Part shown: piece by piece, positions 56,388 through 64,000 of the stretch | How the letters are laid out: each line of letters opens with the position of its first letter | Position numbering within the stretch: position 1 is the stretch's first letter | Assembly (NCBI RefSeq): GCF_007827555.1 | Contig: NZ_VISS01000012.1 | Location: 36,236 to 100,235, forward strand | Origin: Aeribacillus composti | GTDB taxonomy: Bacteria; Bacillota; Bacilli; Bacillales; Aeribacillaceae | Direction: 5' to 3' | Length of the DNA: 64,000 bases | Notes under the pieces: model-generated | Told to the model about the DNA's origin: nothing | Seen by the model: only the letters and a program-made list of their open reading frames with translations | The model's database searches: none | Made by a program: the position numbers and the translations under genes

Positions 56388-57293
56388 ATGCACTATTTAT
56401 TAAAATGGCTTGGCGTCGTGACAACAATCGTCATGCTATTCGTTTTAATTGGCGGAGCACTCGTAACAAAAACAGGATCATCTCAAGGATGCGGCCGGTC
56501 TTGGCCGCTTTGCCACGGAAAAGTTCTTCCAGACCCTTTGACATTAGAAACAATCATTGAACTTTCACACCGACTTGTGAGCGGAATTGCAGGAATCCTT
56601 GTTTTATGTCTTGTTATTTGGGCTTGGAAAGCGATCGGGCATAAAAAAGAAACAAAGCTGCTTTGTTTTCTGGCCATCTTTTTTATTGTTTTGCAGGCGC
56701 TAATCGGTGCTGCAGCTGTCGTATGGGGGCAATCCGATGCCGTTCTTGCACTTCATTTTGGAATTTCCCTCATTTCATTTGCAGCTGTTTTGCTGCTTAC
56801 TCTGCTGATTTTTGAAGTTGATAAAAAATTTGACGCAGATAATGCTGTCATTGGGAAAAAAATGCGATTTCATATTTATGGCATTATTACTTACAGTTAT
56901 ATTGTCATTTACACAGGTGCATATGTTCGGCATAAAGGCGCAAGTCTAGCTTGTCCAAGCATTCCTTTTTGCAGCGAAAATCGCTTGTTCCCGCAAACCG
57001 TCCATGAATGGGTGCAAATGGGCCACCGCTTTGCAGCAGGCTTGCTGTTTATTTGGATTGCGGTTGCCACTATTCATGCGATAAAACATTATAAAGATCA
57101 AAAAGTGATGTATTGGGGTTGGATTCTTGCTTTCATTCTCATTCTTCTCCAAGCGTTATCCGGCATATCCGTGATCTTGTCTGATTTAAACCTTTATCTT
57201 GCCTTAGCACATGCTTTATTTATTTCCTGCTTGTTCGGGCTGTTGTGCTATTTTGTTCTTCTTGCAGGCCGGGCAAAAGCTTCGAATGATTAA
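56388..57293 (+). CDS. ctaA: Heme A synthase CtaA
   Basis: Membrane monooxygenase that oxidises heme O to heme A, needed for the caa3 oxidase encoded alongside. Eight membrane helices; the extracytoplasmic cysteine pair is CGRSWPLC (Cys35, Cys42), with a second pair ACPSIPFC; histidine ligands lie in ELSHRLVSG (His61), [13 protein letters not shown] and ALAHALF. Length is 301. The ATG at 56388 has AGAAGGTG upstream. It is the only plus-strand cta gene and lies against a rearrangement junction. Confidence 0.97.
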   Translation: MHYLLKWLGVVTTIVMLFVLIGGALVTKTGSSQGCGRSWPLCHGKVLPDPLTLETIIELSHRLVSGIAGILVLCLVIWAWKAIGHKKETKLLCFLAIFFIVLQALIGAAAVVWGQSDAVLALHFGISLISFAAVLLLTLLIFEVDKKFDADNAVIGKKMRFHIYGIITYSYIVIYTGAYVRHKGASLACPSIPFCSENRLFPQTVHEWVQMGHRFAAGLLFIWIAVATIHAIKHYKDQKVMYWGWILAFILILLQALSGISVILSDLNLYLALAHALFISCLFGLLCYFVLLAGRAKASND

Positions 57294-57323
57294 AAGGCTC
57301 TGTCTAAAGCCTTTAGAATTGAT

Positions 57324-57376
57324 GATGGCGGAAATCGGCGAAAGAGCTGATATCCGCCATCTTTTATTTTTTTTTT
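57324..57376 (+). terminator. Terminator after ctaA
   Basis: Perfect 9-bp stem GATGGCGGA / TCCGCCATC with a 20-base loop, followed by CTTTTATTTTTTTTTT. It lies within the short gap that joins the cta block to ypwA. Confidence 0.85.
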
Positions 57377-57453
57377 AAGAATGTGGGATGTCATTTTAAA
57401 AATCGAAACAATTTTTCCCTGATTGACGATGGAAAGTTTTCCAAACGAATCTT

Positions 57454-58968
57454 TTAATCAAGACTGTAAATGTCTTTATATTTCTTTTCTAAATACTGAA
57501 TAAAATATGCCGGATTCAACGATTCGCCAGTCGCATCCTTTAATATTTCCAGCGGTTTTTTCATTTTGCCATATAGATGAACATGTTTTGTCAGCCAGCT
57601 TTGAATTTGCTGAAATTCTCCGTTTTCAATAAGTTCTTCAACATTCGAAAGATCCTGCTCCATTTTTTGCATCAATTGCGTTGCATACATATATCCTAAA
57701 GCATATGAAGGGAAATAGCCAAAGCTTCCTCCCGCCCAATGAACATCTTGAAGCACCCCGTTTCCATCATGATCTGGAGCAATACCTAAATATTCGCTAT
57801 ATTTATCATTCCAAACTTTTGGAAGATCAGACACATCCAAATTTCCTTCAAACAGCAATTTTTCTATTTCATAGCGTACAATGATATGAAGACAATATGT
57901 CAATTCATCTGCTTCAATACGGATCAGCGATGGTTTAACTTCATTGATCGCTCTGTAAAAATCATTTAAAGAAACCCCAGTAAATTGGTTTGGAGCATAC
58001 GTTTTAAGTTGGTTGTAATATCGCTTCCAGAAATGATAGTTTCGCCCAATTAAATTTTCATAAAATAATGATTGAGATTCATGAATCCCCATTGAAGCGC
58101 CGTCAGCAAGAGGAGTTCCTTCCAGTTCTTCATTTATGTTTTGCTCATAAATCGCATGTCCGGCTTCATGAATGGTTCCGAAAACGGCCGTTCGAAAATC
58201 TGTTTCATCATACTTTGTTGTAATTCGAACATCGCCCCGGTTCATTCGAATTTCAAAAGGATGGACGGTTTCATCAAGGCGGCCGGCATCAAAATTGTAG
58301 CCTATTTCCTTTAAAATATATTCGGAAAACTTTCGCTGTTTTTCTTTCGGAAACGGTTTGTGCAAAAACGAAACGTCGATTTTTTTTGATGATTGTACAA
58401 TTTGTTGTACTAATGGGACGATATGTTTTTTTAGCTCTGCAAAAACCTTGTCAAGCGTCTCCACAGTTATTCCTGGTTCATACAAATGAAGGAGCGTATT
58501 ATATTTATGTCCCTTATAGCCCCAATAGGAAATAAACTTTTTATTGAATTCTATTAATTTTTCTAAATAAGGAGCAAACTGATTGAAATCTGCATTTGCT
58601 TTCGCTTCTTCCCAAACTGATTCGCTTTTTGATTGGAGAATGACATATTCTTTATATTCCTCTTTCGGAATCTTAATGTTTTTTTCATACTCCTCTCTGC
58701 ATTCCTGAAGAGCTTTCTTTGTCACCGAAGAGAGATTGTCATAAACATGTTTTTCTGTTAATTCATCAAGAAACTCTTTCATAGTATCTGAAACGGACAT
58801 CTGGAACCACTCTTCAGAAAGAATGCCGATTGTTTCAGCTCGCCGCTCCAATCCATTTTTCGGCGCACCCGTCCGTAAATCCCAATACATTAAATTTAAT
58901 GCTTCTTCATAGCTTTCCATTTTCTTTAAGTAATCGAAAAATTTTTGTTCTTTTTCTTTTAAGCCCAT
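57454..58968 (-). CDS. ypwA: M32-family metallocarboxypeptidase YpwA
   Basis: Zinc carboxypeptidase (Taq family, M32) that trims peptides from the C-terminus in the cytoplasm. The zinc motif HEAGH is at residues 267-271 (FGTIHEAGHAIYEQ), with the family motifs DETVHPF, GIHESQSLFYENLIGR and HWAGGSFGYFPSYALGYMYA (cited as GGSFGYFPSYALG). The ATG at 58968 (MGLKEKEQKFF) has GGGG nine bases upstream and gives 504 residues. In B. subtilis ypwA lies next to ypvA, as here, but far from ctaA. Confidence 0.95.
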   Translation of the reverse strand: MGLKEKEQKFFDYLKKMESYEEALNLMYWDLRTGAPKNGLERRAETIGILSEEWFQMSVSDTMKEFLDELTEKHVYDNLSSVTKKALQECREEYEKNIKIPKEEYKEYVILQSKSESVWEEAKANADFNQFAPYLEKLIEFNKKFISYWGYKGHKYNTLLHLYEPGITVETLDKVFAELKKHIVPLVQQIVQSSKKIDVSFLHKPFPKEKQRKFSEYILKEIGYNFDAGRLDETVHPFEIRMNRGDVRITTKYDETDFRTAVFGTIHEAGHAIYEQNINEELEGTPLADGASMGIHESQSLFYENLIGRNYHFWKRYYNQLKTYAPNQFTGVSLNDFYRAINEVKPSLIRIEADELTYCLHIIVRYEIEKLLFEGNLDVSDLPKVWNDKYSEYLGIAPDHDGNGVLQDVHWAGGSFGYFPSYALGYMYATQLMQKMEQDLSNVEELIENGEFQQIQSWLTKHVHLYGKMKKPLEILKDATGESLNPAYFIQYLEKKYKDIYSLD

Positions 58969-59003
58969 TTTGATCATCCCCTTCTTCCAATTGAAAATAT
59001 ATT

Positions 59004-60917
59004 TCAGCTCGGTTTGACAGGCAACGCTTTTACGACCTCCGAAACAATATTTTCTCCCTCATCTTTGCTGATAAAAATCGTTATAGTACCATGGTCATCT
59101 TTCGTGCGAAGGAGGCGTCCAACCCCTTGCTTCAGCCGCAGTATCATATACGGAAGATCCACTTCATAAAAAGGATCTGTTGCGGATTTTCGTTTCGCAT
59201 CAAATACAGGATCATCCGGCGGGAATGGAAGCGACCAAATGATCACATGTTCAAGCGACGGTCCTGGAACGTCAAGCCCCTCCCATAAATGCACAGCGCA
59301 CAAAACGGTTTCCGGATCTCTTTCAAAAGATGCCACTAATTCGCTGATTTCATAATCTCCTTCAAATAAACATGAATGCCAAAAGCTTGGTAAATGTTTT
59401 TTTAAGAAAAGCAGCTCCTCTTTCGTTCTGCATAAAATTAACGTGCGCCCTTTGTTTGATTTTATGACAGATTCCGTCCAGTTCAATTTTTCCTCGCTCG
59501 TACCTTTTTTTACAAACACTTTCATATTTTTTTCATAGTCAAAAGGAGAGGAAACGGAGAATGATAGATAATCTTTTATACCAAGGCTATTCGCTAAATA
59601 AGCAAACGATCCGTTTTGATCCGATAAAGTGGCTGATGAAAAGATATAAGGTATTTTATGAGAAAACACTTTTTCTTTTAAAATATCTTCTATCCTTTGC
59701 GGCATGATCACAAAAGAAGATGACGCGCCGTTTTGTTCAAGCCAGGTAATTGTGTTGTCAAATTGTAAAAACAAGCGAAAAGAAAATTCCATTTGATCAA
59801 GGTATTCTTCCACAATCTTTAAGCTATATTCATCAATGGTATATAGTTCACTTTCAAAAACTAAAGCTTCAGACAGCTGATTCAATCGTTCATACAAATT
59901 TCCGGCCGCTTCTAACAAATCGTCTGTTCTCGTGATTGTCAACCGATTGGAGCCTTCCTTTTGATGTGCACTTTTAAACAGCATATGAAAAAAATGATCG
60001 TTCGCTAAAAGCGCTTCTTCGACCATTTCTGCAAGTTGTTCACGAATGTTGTTCTTTAAAATTTTTTCTAAATATGCTGCTAGCGTTTCTTTTTTCACTT
60101 GATACGTAAGTGCCTTTTGAGCCGCAAATTCTAATAAATGGCCTTCATCAAACACGACGCAACTGTGCTCTGGGAGAAGCGGGAGCTGTCCTTCACGTTT
60201 CCGGGATTCTTTCGTCCAAATATGCTCCATATAAAAATCATGGGAGCAAACGATTAAATCCTTCGCCTTCCGATAATAATCGCGGGAAAGAATTAAGCCG
60301 CACCGATGTCTTTTGCTGCATGACAAACAGTTTTTAAAAGGATCCCAGCTGATTTTTTCCCATTTTTCATCGGAAAAAAACGGGTATTGCTTCCGGTCTC
60401 CATAATGATAGTAAGATTGCAATCCGCTCTGATCATGCACGAATTCAGGGAGAGATTCATAAAGATCAAAAAAGTCCTCATCATCGTCCATTCCAAGCAA
60501 ATCCTCAAGCTTGTCCAAACATAAATATTGGTTCATCGATTTTGCCAATCGCACATCCACTTTTAGACCTAGAGCTTCTTCAAGCTTTTTTATATCCCCT
60601 TGTTTTTTGACAAGCTGTTCAATTAGAGCTTCGTCCGCACAGGCAATGACGGCAGGTCTTCCGGTATATCGCGCATATGCAATCGCATAAAGCAAATAAA
60701 CAATCGTTTTTCCTGTCCCTACTCCCGCTTCCGCAAACATCACTTTCTTTTCTTTAAAAGCTCTGTCAAGCTGGAAAGCCATAAAAATTTGTTCGTCGCG
60801 CAATTCAAAGCCTTTTTCAGGCAAAATATCATACAGAACATCACCGATCCATTTGTTTAACGCTTCATAAAAACTTTCATTTTTTGTCAGCGGGAAAGGT
60901 AAACCTTGAAACATCAT
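59004..60917 (-). CDS. ypvA: DinG/XPD-like ATP-dependent helicase YpvA
   Basis: Superfamily 2 helicase without the exonuclease domain of full-length Bacillus DinG. Walker A is AEAGVGTGKT (62-71), DEGH is the Walker B box, and an iron-sulfur insertion is suggested by Cys in NQYLCLDKLE and NCLSCSKRHRCG; late motifs include WEGLDVPGPSLEHVIIWSLPF (cited as WEGLDVPG) and QGVGRLLR. Length is 637. The ATG at 60917 has GGAGG upstream. Its nucleic-acid substrate is unknown. Confidence 0.92.
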   Translation of the reverse strand: MMFQGLPFPLTKNESFYEALNKWIGDVLYDILPEKGFELRDEQIFMAFQLDRAFKEKKVMFAEAGVGTGKTIVYLLYAIAYARYTGRPAVIACADEALIEQLVKKQGDIKKLEEALGLKVDVRLAKSMNQYLCLDKLEDLLGMDDDEDFFDLYESLPEFVHDQSGLQSYYHYGDRKQYPFFSDEKWEKISWDPFKNCLSCSKRHRCGLILSRDYYRKAKDLIVCSHDFYMEHIWTKESRKREGQLPLLPEHSCVVFDEGHLLEFAAQKALTYQVKKETLAAYLEKILKNNIREQLAEMVEEALLANDHFFHMLFKSAHQKEGSNRLTITRTDDLLEAAGNLYERLNQLSEALVFESELYTIDEYSLKIVEEYLDQMEFSFRLFLQFDNTITWLEQNGASSSFVIMPQRIEDILKEKVFSHKIPYIFSSATLSDQNGSFAYLANSLGIKDYLSFSVSSPFDYEKNMKVFVKKGTSEEKLNWTESVIKSNKGRTLILCRTKEELLFLKKHLPSFWHSCLFEGDYEISELVASFERDPETVLCAVHLWEGLDVPGPSLEHVIIWSLPFPPDDPVFDAKRKSATDPFYEVDLPYMILRLKQGVGRLLRTKDDHGTITIFISKDEGENIVSEVVKALPVKPS

Positions 60918-60950
60918 GACTCCAACCTCCGTGATTATTCATAGAGTAAA

Positions 60951-60979
60951 ATTATTTCACTTATTACGCTTAACGTCAA
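60951..60979 (-). promoter_or_regulatory. Candidate sigma-A promoter of ypvA
   Basis: Minus strand -35 TTGACG (60974-60979) and -10 AATAAT (60951-60956), spacer 17, ending about 35 bases before the ypvA ATG. Confidence 0.55.
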
Positions 60980-61022
60980 TATCTTTTCTGGCAGCGCGCG
61001 ATTCAATTAGAATCATGTCAAC

Positions 61023-61067
61023 CTCGCTTATGCAGGAAGCGAGCGGTAAGGTTTGAAGCATAAGCGA
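61023..61067. repeat. Overlapping inverted repeats upstream of ypvA
   Basis: TCGCTTATGC (61024-61033) and GCATAAGCGA (61058-61067) are a perfect 10-bp inverted repeat with a 24-base gap. CTCGCTT (61023-61029) can instead pair with AAGCGAG (61037-61043). The two folds share one arm and exclude each other. No T run follows. Confidence 0.5.
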
Positions 61068-61100
61068 TTGACTCGGTTGAAACGAAATCATTTAAAAACA

Positions 61101-61126
61101 GAAAAAACTTCCCATTTTCAGGGAAG
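61101..61126 (-). terminator. Terminator at the end of the yptA-position gene
   Basis: Minus-strand stem CTTCCC / GGGAAG with a 7-base loop that includes the TGA stop, followed by six Ts. Confidence 0.75.
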
Positions 61127-61291
61127 CCGTTTCTCTCGAACGGAAAGAGATCCGTGAAAAATAGCCTTTTTCAATTGCCCTTCCGCTTCAAAGATTTGAC
61201 TGAGCGCTTTTTCTGTTGAACCTCTTTCTACCAACGCAGTATACGTATTCTTTAATGCGCGAGAAATAATCGCATATTCTTCCTTTGTCAT
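61118..61291 (-). CDS. Small hypothetical protein (yptA position)
   Basis: A 57-residue frame, MTKEEYAIISRALKNTYTAL to VREKRLP, between ypsC and ypvA, where B. subtilis carries the short gene yptA. It is charged and helical, with no signal or membrane segment; function unknown. A terminator sits exactly at its stop, which supports it as a real transcription unit. The ribosome site before the ATG at 61291 is weak (GGTTGGTTG). Confidence 0.55.
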   Translation of the reverse strand: MTKEEYAIISRALKNTYTALVERGSTEKALSQIFEAEGQLKKAIFHGSLSVREKRLP

Positions 61292-61349
61292 AAATCAACC
61301 AACCCCGTATAAATTTTATCCATTTTAATTTATGCAGAGCTGGTATTAT

Positions 61350-62495
61350 TTATGCTTTTTTGGGCGGTTTAGGTCCCCAATACTGATAATAGTGCGTTTC
61401 GATAAACCCGTTAAAAAGTTTCCGTTTTTTTGTCGCCTTTTTTCCGTAAAACTGTTCAAAGCTTTTATTGCTTGTCAAAATGTAAATCGACCAAGTATCT
61501 AACAGCGAGAATGTTTTCCCCATTTCCTTATATAATTGCTCCACTTCTTCTCGTTCTCCGAGTCGCTCACCATACGGTGGATTCCCGACTATTACCCCAA
61601 ATTCCTTCACTGTACGTAAATCTTTAACTTGCATTTGTTTAAAAGTAATGACATCCGAAAGCCCGGCCTCCATGGCATTTTCTTTTGAAATCTCAATCAT
61701 TTTATGATCAATGTCCGTCCCGATGCAGTCGAGGCGAATATCATATTTAGCTAAATCCTCTGCTTCTTCTCTTGCCCTTCTCCATACATCCTTGCCGATC
61801 CAGTCCCATTGCTCTGAAATAAAATCTCTATTGAAGCCGGGCGCGATATTTTGCCCAATTAACGCCGCTTCAATCGGAATCGTACCTGAACCACAAAATG
61901 GATCAAAGAAAGGTCTGTCAGGAGTCCAATTCGTTAGCAAAATAAGTGCAGCAGCGAGCGTTTCTTTTAAAGGGGCATTTCCTTTTCGAGCGCGATATCC
62001 TCGTTTATGGAGGCCGTCTCCGCTCGTATCAATGGTCAGTGTAGCAATGTCTTTATGTAAAGAGATCTCAATCTTGTAAACCGCCCCTGTCTCTTCTAAC
62101 CAATCGGTCGTTTTTCGGTACTGCTGCTTCAATTTTTCAACTATTGCTTTTTTTACAATTTTCTGGCAGTCAGAAACACTTGCCAGTTTTGATTTCACCG
62201 ATTTTCCGATGACAGGAAATTGAGCGTTTTCAGGCAAAAAATCCGCCCAATCAGTGGCTTTCGTTTTTTCAAACAGTTCTTCAAATGTCGTCGCCGAAAA
62301 TTCAGCCACTTTTAATTTCACTCGATCAGCCGTTCTAAGCCATAAATTCGCTCGGCAAATCGCCAGTTCATCGCCTTCAAACGTTACTTTTCCGTTTTCC
62401 ACTTTGCATGTATATCCTAGATTGCGCACTTCTGATGCAACAATCGCTTCAATTCCCATTGCAGCTGTTGCAATCAATGTAAACCGTTTGCTCAT
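61350..62495 (-). CDS. ypsC: THUMP-domain rRNA methyltransferase YpsC (RlmL/RlmK-like)
   Basis: SAM-dependent guanine-N2 methyltransferase for 23S rRNA, judged by family. A THUMP domain spans about residues 50-155, and the Rossmann methyltransferase domain about 160-381, with FFDPFCGSGTIPIEAALI (motif I, cited as DPFCGSGTIPIEA) and the catalytic VGNPPYGERLGE. The ATG at 62495 (MSKRFTLIATAAMG) has AGGTG upstream and gives 381 residues; the frame extending to 62534 runs into the rnpB terminator. The exact target base is not known from sequence. Confidence 0.92.
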   Translation of the reverse strand: MSKRFTLIATAAMGIEAIVASEVRNLGYTCKVENGKVTFEGDELAICRANLWLRTADRVKLKVAEFSATTFEELFEKTKATDWADFLPENAQFPVIGKSVKSKLASVSDCQKIVKKAIVEKLKQQYRKTTDWLEETGAVYKIEISLHKDIATLTIDTSGDGLHKRGYRARKGNAPLKETLAAALILLTNWTPDRPFFDPFCGSGTIPIEAALIGQNIAPGFNRDFISEQWDWIGKDVWRRAREEAEDLAKYDIRLDCIGTDIDHKMIEISKENAMEAGLSDVITFKQMQVKDLRTVKEFGVIVGNPPYGERLGEREEVEQLYKEMGKTFSLLDTWSIYILTSNKSFEQFYGKKATKKRKLFNGFIETHYYQYWGPKPPKKA

Positions 62496-62519
62496 TTTTT
62501 CACCTGTCTTTTTAAGAAA

Positions 62520-62543
62520 ATAAAAGCTCTCCAAATGGAGAGC
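62520..62543 (-). terminator. Terminator of rnpB
   Basis: Minus-strand stem GCTCTCC / GGAGAGC with an ATTT loop, then TTTTATTTTCTT. It stands between rnpB and ypsC. Confidence 0.85.
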
Positions 62544-62552
62544 ACGAAAAAT

Positions 62553-62960
62553 TGCGGTTTATTCCATAACGTTCTGTAAGCCATGTTTTGTCCCCATGCA
62601 GCTTGCACATGGGTGGTAATCATCTATCTACAGAAGGGTTTTAGCCCTTCTGTCCTTCTCCTCGTTCATTTCCTCAGAGAAGGTGCCCCTACCATCATTT
62701 GGGTTTCTCGCTCGTGGGGTTTACCGCGTTCCACTCTTGCGATTTCTCGCAAGACTACGTCACTGTGGCACTTTCAGGGTAATAGTGCCATACTAATCAA
62801 TAGCTTAGGCACGTTCCCCGCCGTCAGCCGAAAAGGCTGCCCTAGCTTATGGTTTCGCTAGGCACGAACACTACGGGCATCTCAGCACCGTGCGAGCATG
62901 GACTTTCCTCTACAACGGATGATCCGTTGCAGCGATTACCCGAACGTTATGCTAAACCGC
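62553..62960 (-). ncRNA. rnpB: RNase P RNA (type B, Bacillus class)
   Basis: Catalytic RNA of RNase P, which removes 5' leaders from tRNA precursors. The minus strand shows universally conserved parts in order: AACGTTCGGGTAATCGCTGC, GAGGAAAGTCCATGCTCGCA, CGGTGCTGAGATGCCCGTAG, GTGCCTAGCGAA, AAAGTGCCACAGTGACG, GTGGAACGCGGTAAACCCC, AGATGATTACC and ACAAAACATGGCTTACAGAA. The two ends pair (GCGGTTTA / TAAACCGC), setting the limits at about 62960 and 62553, ~408 nt. Its place between gpsB and ypsC is the Bacillus one. Confidence 0.97.
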
Positions 62961-62967
62961 ATTATGT

Positions 62968-62996
62968 AGTATAGTGAAAATGAATAAAAAATTCAA
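62968..62996 (-). promoter_or_regulatory. Sigma-A promoter of rnpB
   Basis: Minus strand -35 TTGAAT (62991-62996) and -10 TATACT (62968-62973), spacer 17, seven bases before the predicted RNA 5' end. Confidence 0.8.
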
Positions 62997-63012
62997 GTGG
63001 CATCCATGAACA

Positions 63013-63312
63013 TTACTCATATAATTTGCTTCCAAATACATGTTTTTCTAAATTCGATAAACGCTTCAAAATGTCAAAGTTCGTTGTATTCGCCTGCATC
63101 GTCGGTTGTTTTTTCGATGCTTCTTCGAGCTGCTTTTTCAGCCGCATATTTTCCTGCCGCAACTGTTCAATCTCCTGGTAAAACGTTTCGTAATCTTTAA
63201 TGATAATATCTAAAAATTTATCAACTTCTTCTTGTTTATAACCGCGCATCGAAGTTTTAAACTCTTTTTCCAAAATTTCTTTCGCCGTTAATCTAATTTT
63301 ATCTGAAATCAA
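63013..63312 (-). CDS. gpsB: Cell-cycle protein GpsB
   Basis: DivIVA-related coiled-coil protein that shuttles PBP1 and other wall enzymes between septum and side wall. The N-terminal domain [20 protein letters not shown] (about 13-32) binds membranes and PBP tails; the C-terminal trimerisation end reads [20 protein letters not shown]. Length is 99 from a TTG at 63312 with GAGGTG seven bases upstream. B. subtilis has ypsA just upstream of gpsB; here it is absent. Confidence 0.95.
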   Translation of the reverse strand: MISDKIRLTAKEILEKEFKTSMRGYKQEEVDKFLDIIIKDYETFYQEIEQLRQENMRLKKQLEEASKKQPTMQANTTNFDILKRLSNLEKHVFGSKLYE

Positions 63313-63464
63313 CTCGGTTCACCTCAATCGTCAGAAGTCCTCCTAGGCTATATTTTTTCAAACTTCCTGATTAATGTCAATTTATTCTTTATGGTAATAA
63401 CATGTCTCCATCCTATTATAGGAAAAAATGAAGCCTTCAGAGGTTTAAAAATAATGATTATAAA

Positions 63465-63496
63465 CGGAAGGAGCTGGTTACTCAGCCCCTTCTCAA
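63465..63496 (-). terminator. Probable terminator after cotD
   Basis: Minus-strand stem GAAGGgGCTG / CAGCtCCTTC with a 6-base loop and one mismatch; the T run is weak (CGTTTATAATC). Confidence 0.5.
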
Positions 63497-63499
63497 AGA

Positions 63500-63727
63500 T
63501 TATCTCGGAAACGGACCAGGTCCCATGCACTGAAAATGTTGATGTGACACGTTATTTACCGCAGATTGAGTATGCGGGAAATAATGCAAATGTTGATACA
63601 TTTGATGATTAACATTTGTTGTATGAATTGGATGGATATGAGGAACGATTGTTGTTGAATGTGTATGATTGACGCAGCATTTCGTCGGATGAACAATCGG
63701 CTGAAGAACGTTCGGTCTGCATTTCAT
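63500..63727 (-). CDS. cotD: Spore coat protein CotD-like
   Basis: Histidine- and proline-rich inner coat protein, 75 residues: CRPNVLQPIVHPTKCCVNHT then repeated HP/TH motifs (HSTTIVPHIHPIHTTNVNHQ) and a QHFQCMGPGPFPR end. The early PNVLQPIVHPTKCCV segment is the CotD hallmark. The ATG at 63727 has AAGGAG upstream and a sigma-K promoter precedes it, fitting late mother-cell expression. Confidence 0.88.
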   Translation of the reverse strand: MKCRPNVLQPIVHPTKCCVNHTHSTTIVPHIHPIHTTNVNHQMYQHLHYFPHTQSAVNNVSHQHFQCMGPGPFPR

Positions 63728-63765
63728 ATTATATAACTCCTTCCTATTTATTATTTTTACAATAC

Positions 63766-63793
63766 TAGCCTATGAATATAAAAGTGTACATGT
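63766..63793 (-). promoter_or_regulatory. Sigma-K promoter of cotD
   Basis: Minus strand -10 CATAGGCTA (63766-63774) is a full match to the sigma-K form CATANNNTA; an AC at 63792-63793 is 17 bases upstream as the -35. Predicted start is about 30 bases before the cotD ATG. Confidence 0.65.
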
Positions 63794-63905
63794 ACTAATT
63801 CAAATACCTATTTTCAAAAAAAAGCAGGCGCGATATTTATCAAGTATAGGCATTTCCTTCATAACCGATTGATTAAGGCACTATATTAAAATTTTGAAAG
63901 AGAAA

Positions 63906-64000
63906 GGGGCTGTCCGATAAGTCCCTAAAATGAAGCAAGTGGAGAAAAACAATTCGTTTCTCTCCACTTGCTTTTATATTTTTTCGATTTTTATCTGAAA
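63906..64000. mobile_element. Probable left end of an IS1182-type element (runs out of window)
   Basis: GGGGCTGTCCGATAAGTCCC at 63906-63925 resembles the terminal repeats of IS1182-family elements in Bacillaceae. It is followed by a long hairpin AAGCAAGTGGAGA / TCTCCACTTGCTT (about 63934-63973) and a T run. Only about 95 bases are inside the window and no transposase is visible, so the call is tentative. Confidence 0.45.

Noticed and set aside
62583..62861. 92-residue plus-strand frame
   Set aside because: It lies wholly within the RNase P RNA on the opposite strand.

Overview
The window is a stretch of core chromosome from an endospore-forming, low-GC Gram-positive bacterium of the Bacillaceae. 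Evidence: the division/cell-wall (dcw) cluster is interleaved with sporulation genes (spoVD, spoVE, spoIIGA-sigE-sigG); there is a bacillithiol gene (bshC), the Bacillus ylm and ylb gene strings, a caa3-type oxidase operon, a type B RNase P RNA, a CotD-like coat protein and many strong GGAGG-type ribosome sites with TTG/GTG starts. The species cannot be named from the sequence alone. Almost every gene lies on the minus strand, so operons read from high to low coordinates.

Layout, left to right. 1-1.9 kb: start of the pyrimidine operon (partial pyrP, pyrR), each gene behind a PyrR-binding attenuator. 1.9-7.6 kb: rluD, lspA, ylyA, ileS behind an isoleucine T-box, and divIVA. 7.7-11.1 kb: ylmH, ylmG, sepF, ylmE, ylmD, ylmC. 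11.2-14 kb: sigG, sigE and spoIIGA with a Spo0A-type promoter. 14.5-33.3 kb: the dcw cluster in reverse (ftsZ, ftsA, sbp, ylxX, ylxW, divIB, murB, murG, spoVE, murD, mraY, murE, spoVD, pbpB, ftsL, rsmH, mraZ), headed by a five-unit MraZ operator. 33.4-36.4 kb: bshC, a DUF3397 gene and a panE-like gene. 36.5-49.9 kb: the ylb region (ylbP, gerR, a decayed IS3-family remnant, rpmF, ylbN, tmcAL, ylbL, ylbK, ylbJ, coaD, rsmD, the small RNA csfG, ylbG, ylbF, a lipoprotein, ylbE, ylbD, ylbC, ylbB, a yugN-like gene). 50-57.3 kb: ctaG, F, E, D, C, B and divergent ctaA. 57.4-63.7 kb: ypwA, ypvA, a small yptA-position gene, ypsC, rnpB, gpsB, cotD. The last ~95 bases look like the end of an IS1182-type element running out of the window.

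The genes work together in three ways. The dcw genes make lipid II (murE, mraY, murD, murG, murB), polymerise it at the septum (pbpB, ftsL, divIB) and build the Z ring (ftsZ, ftsA, sepF, with divIVA and gpsB placing the machinery). Sporulation versions sit among them (spoVD, spoVE) or follow them (spoIIGA activates sigE, then sigG). The cta genes make and assemble a heme A cytochrome c oxidase.

No clearly new biological system was found; this is well-conserved core DNA. The best leads are a rearrangement junction between ctaA and ypwA that fits one terminus-symmetric inversion relative to B. subtilis, the csfG small RNA, a possible 28-codon leader ORF coupled to mraY, alternative hairpins between pbpB and spoVD, decayed mobile DNA beside rpmF, and a few altered proteins (YlyA without its zinc finger, YlbB with a short tail).
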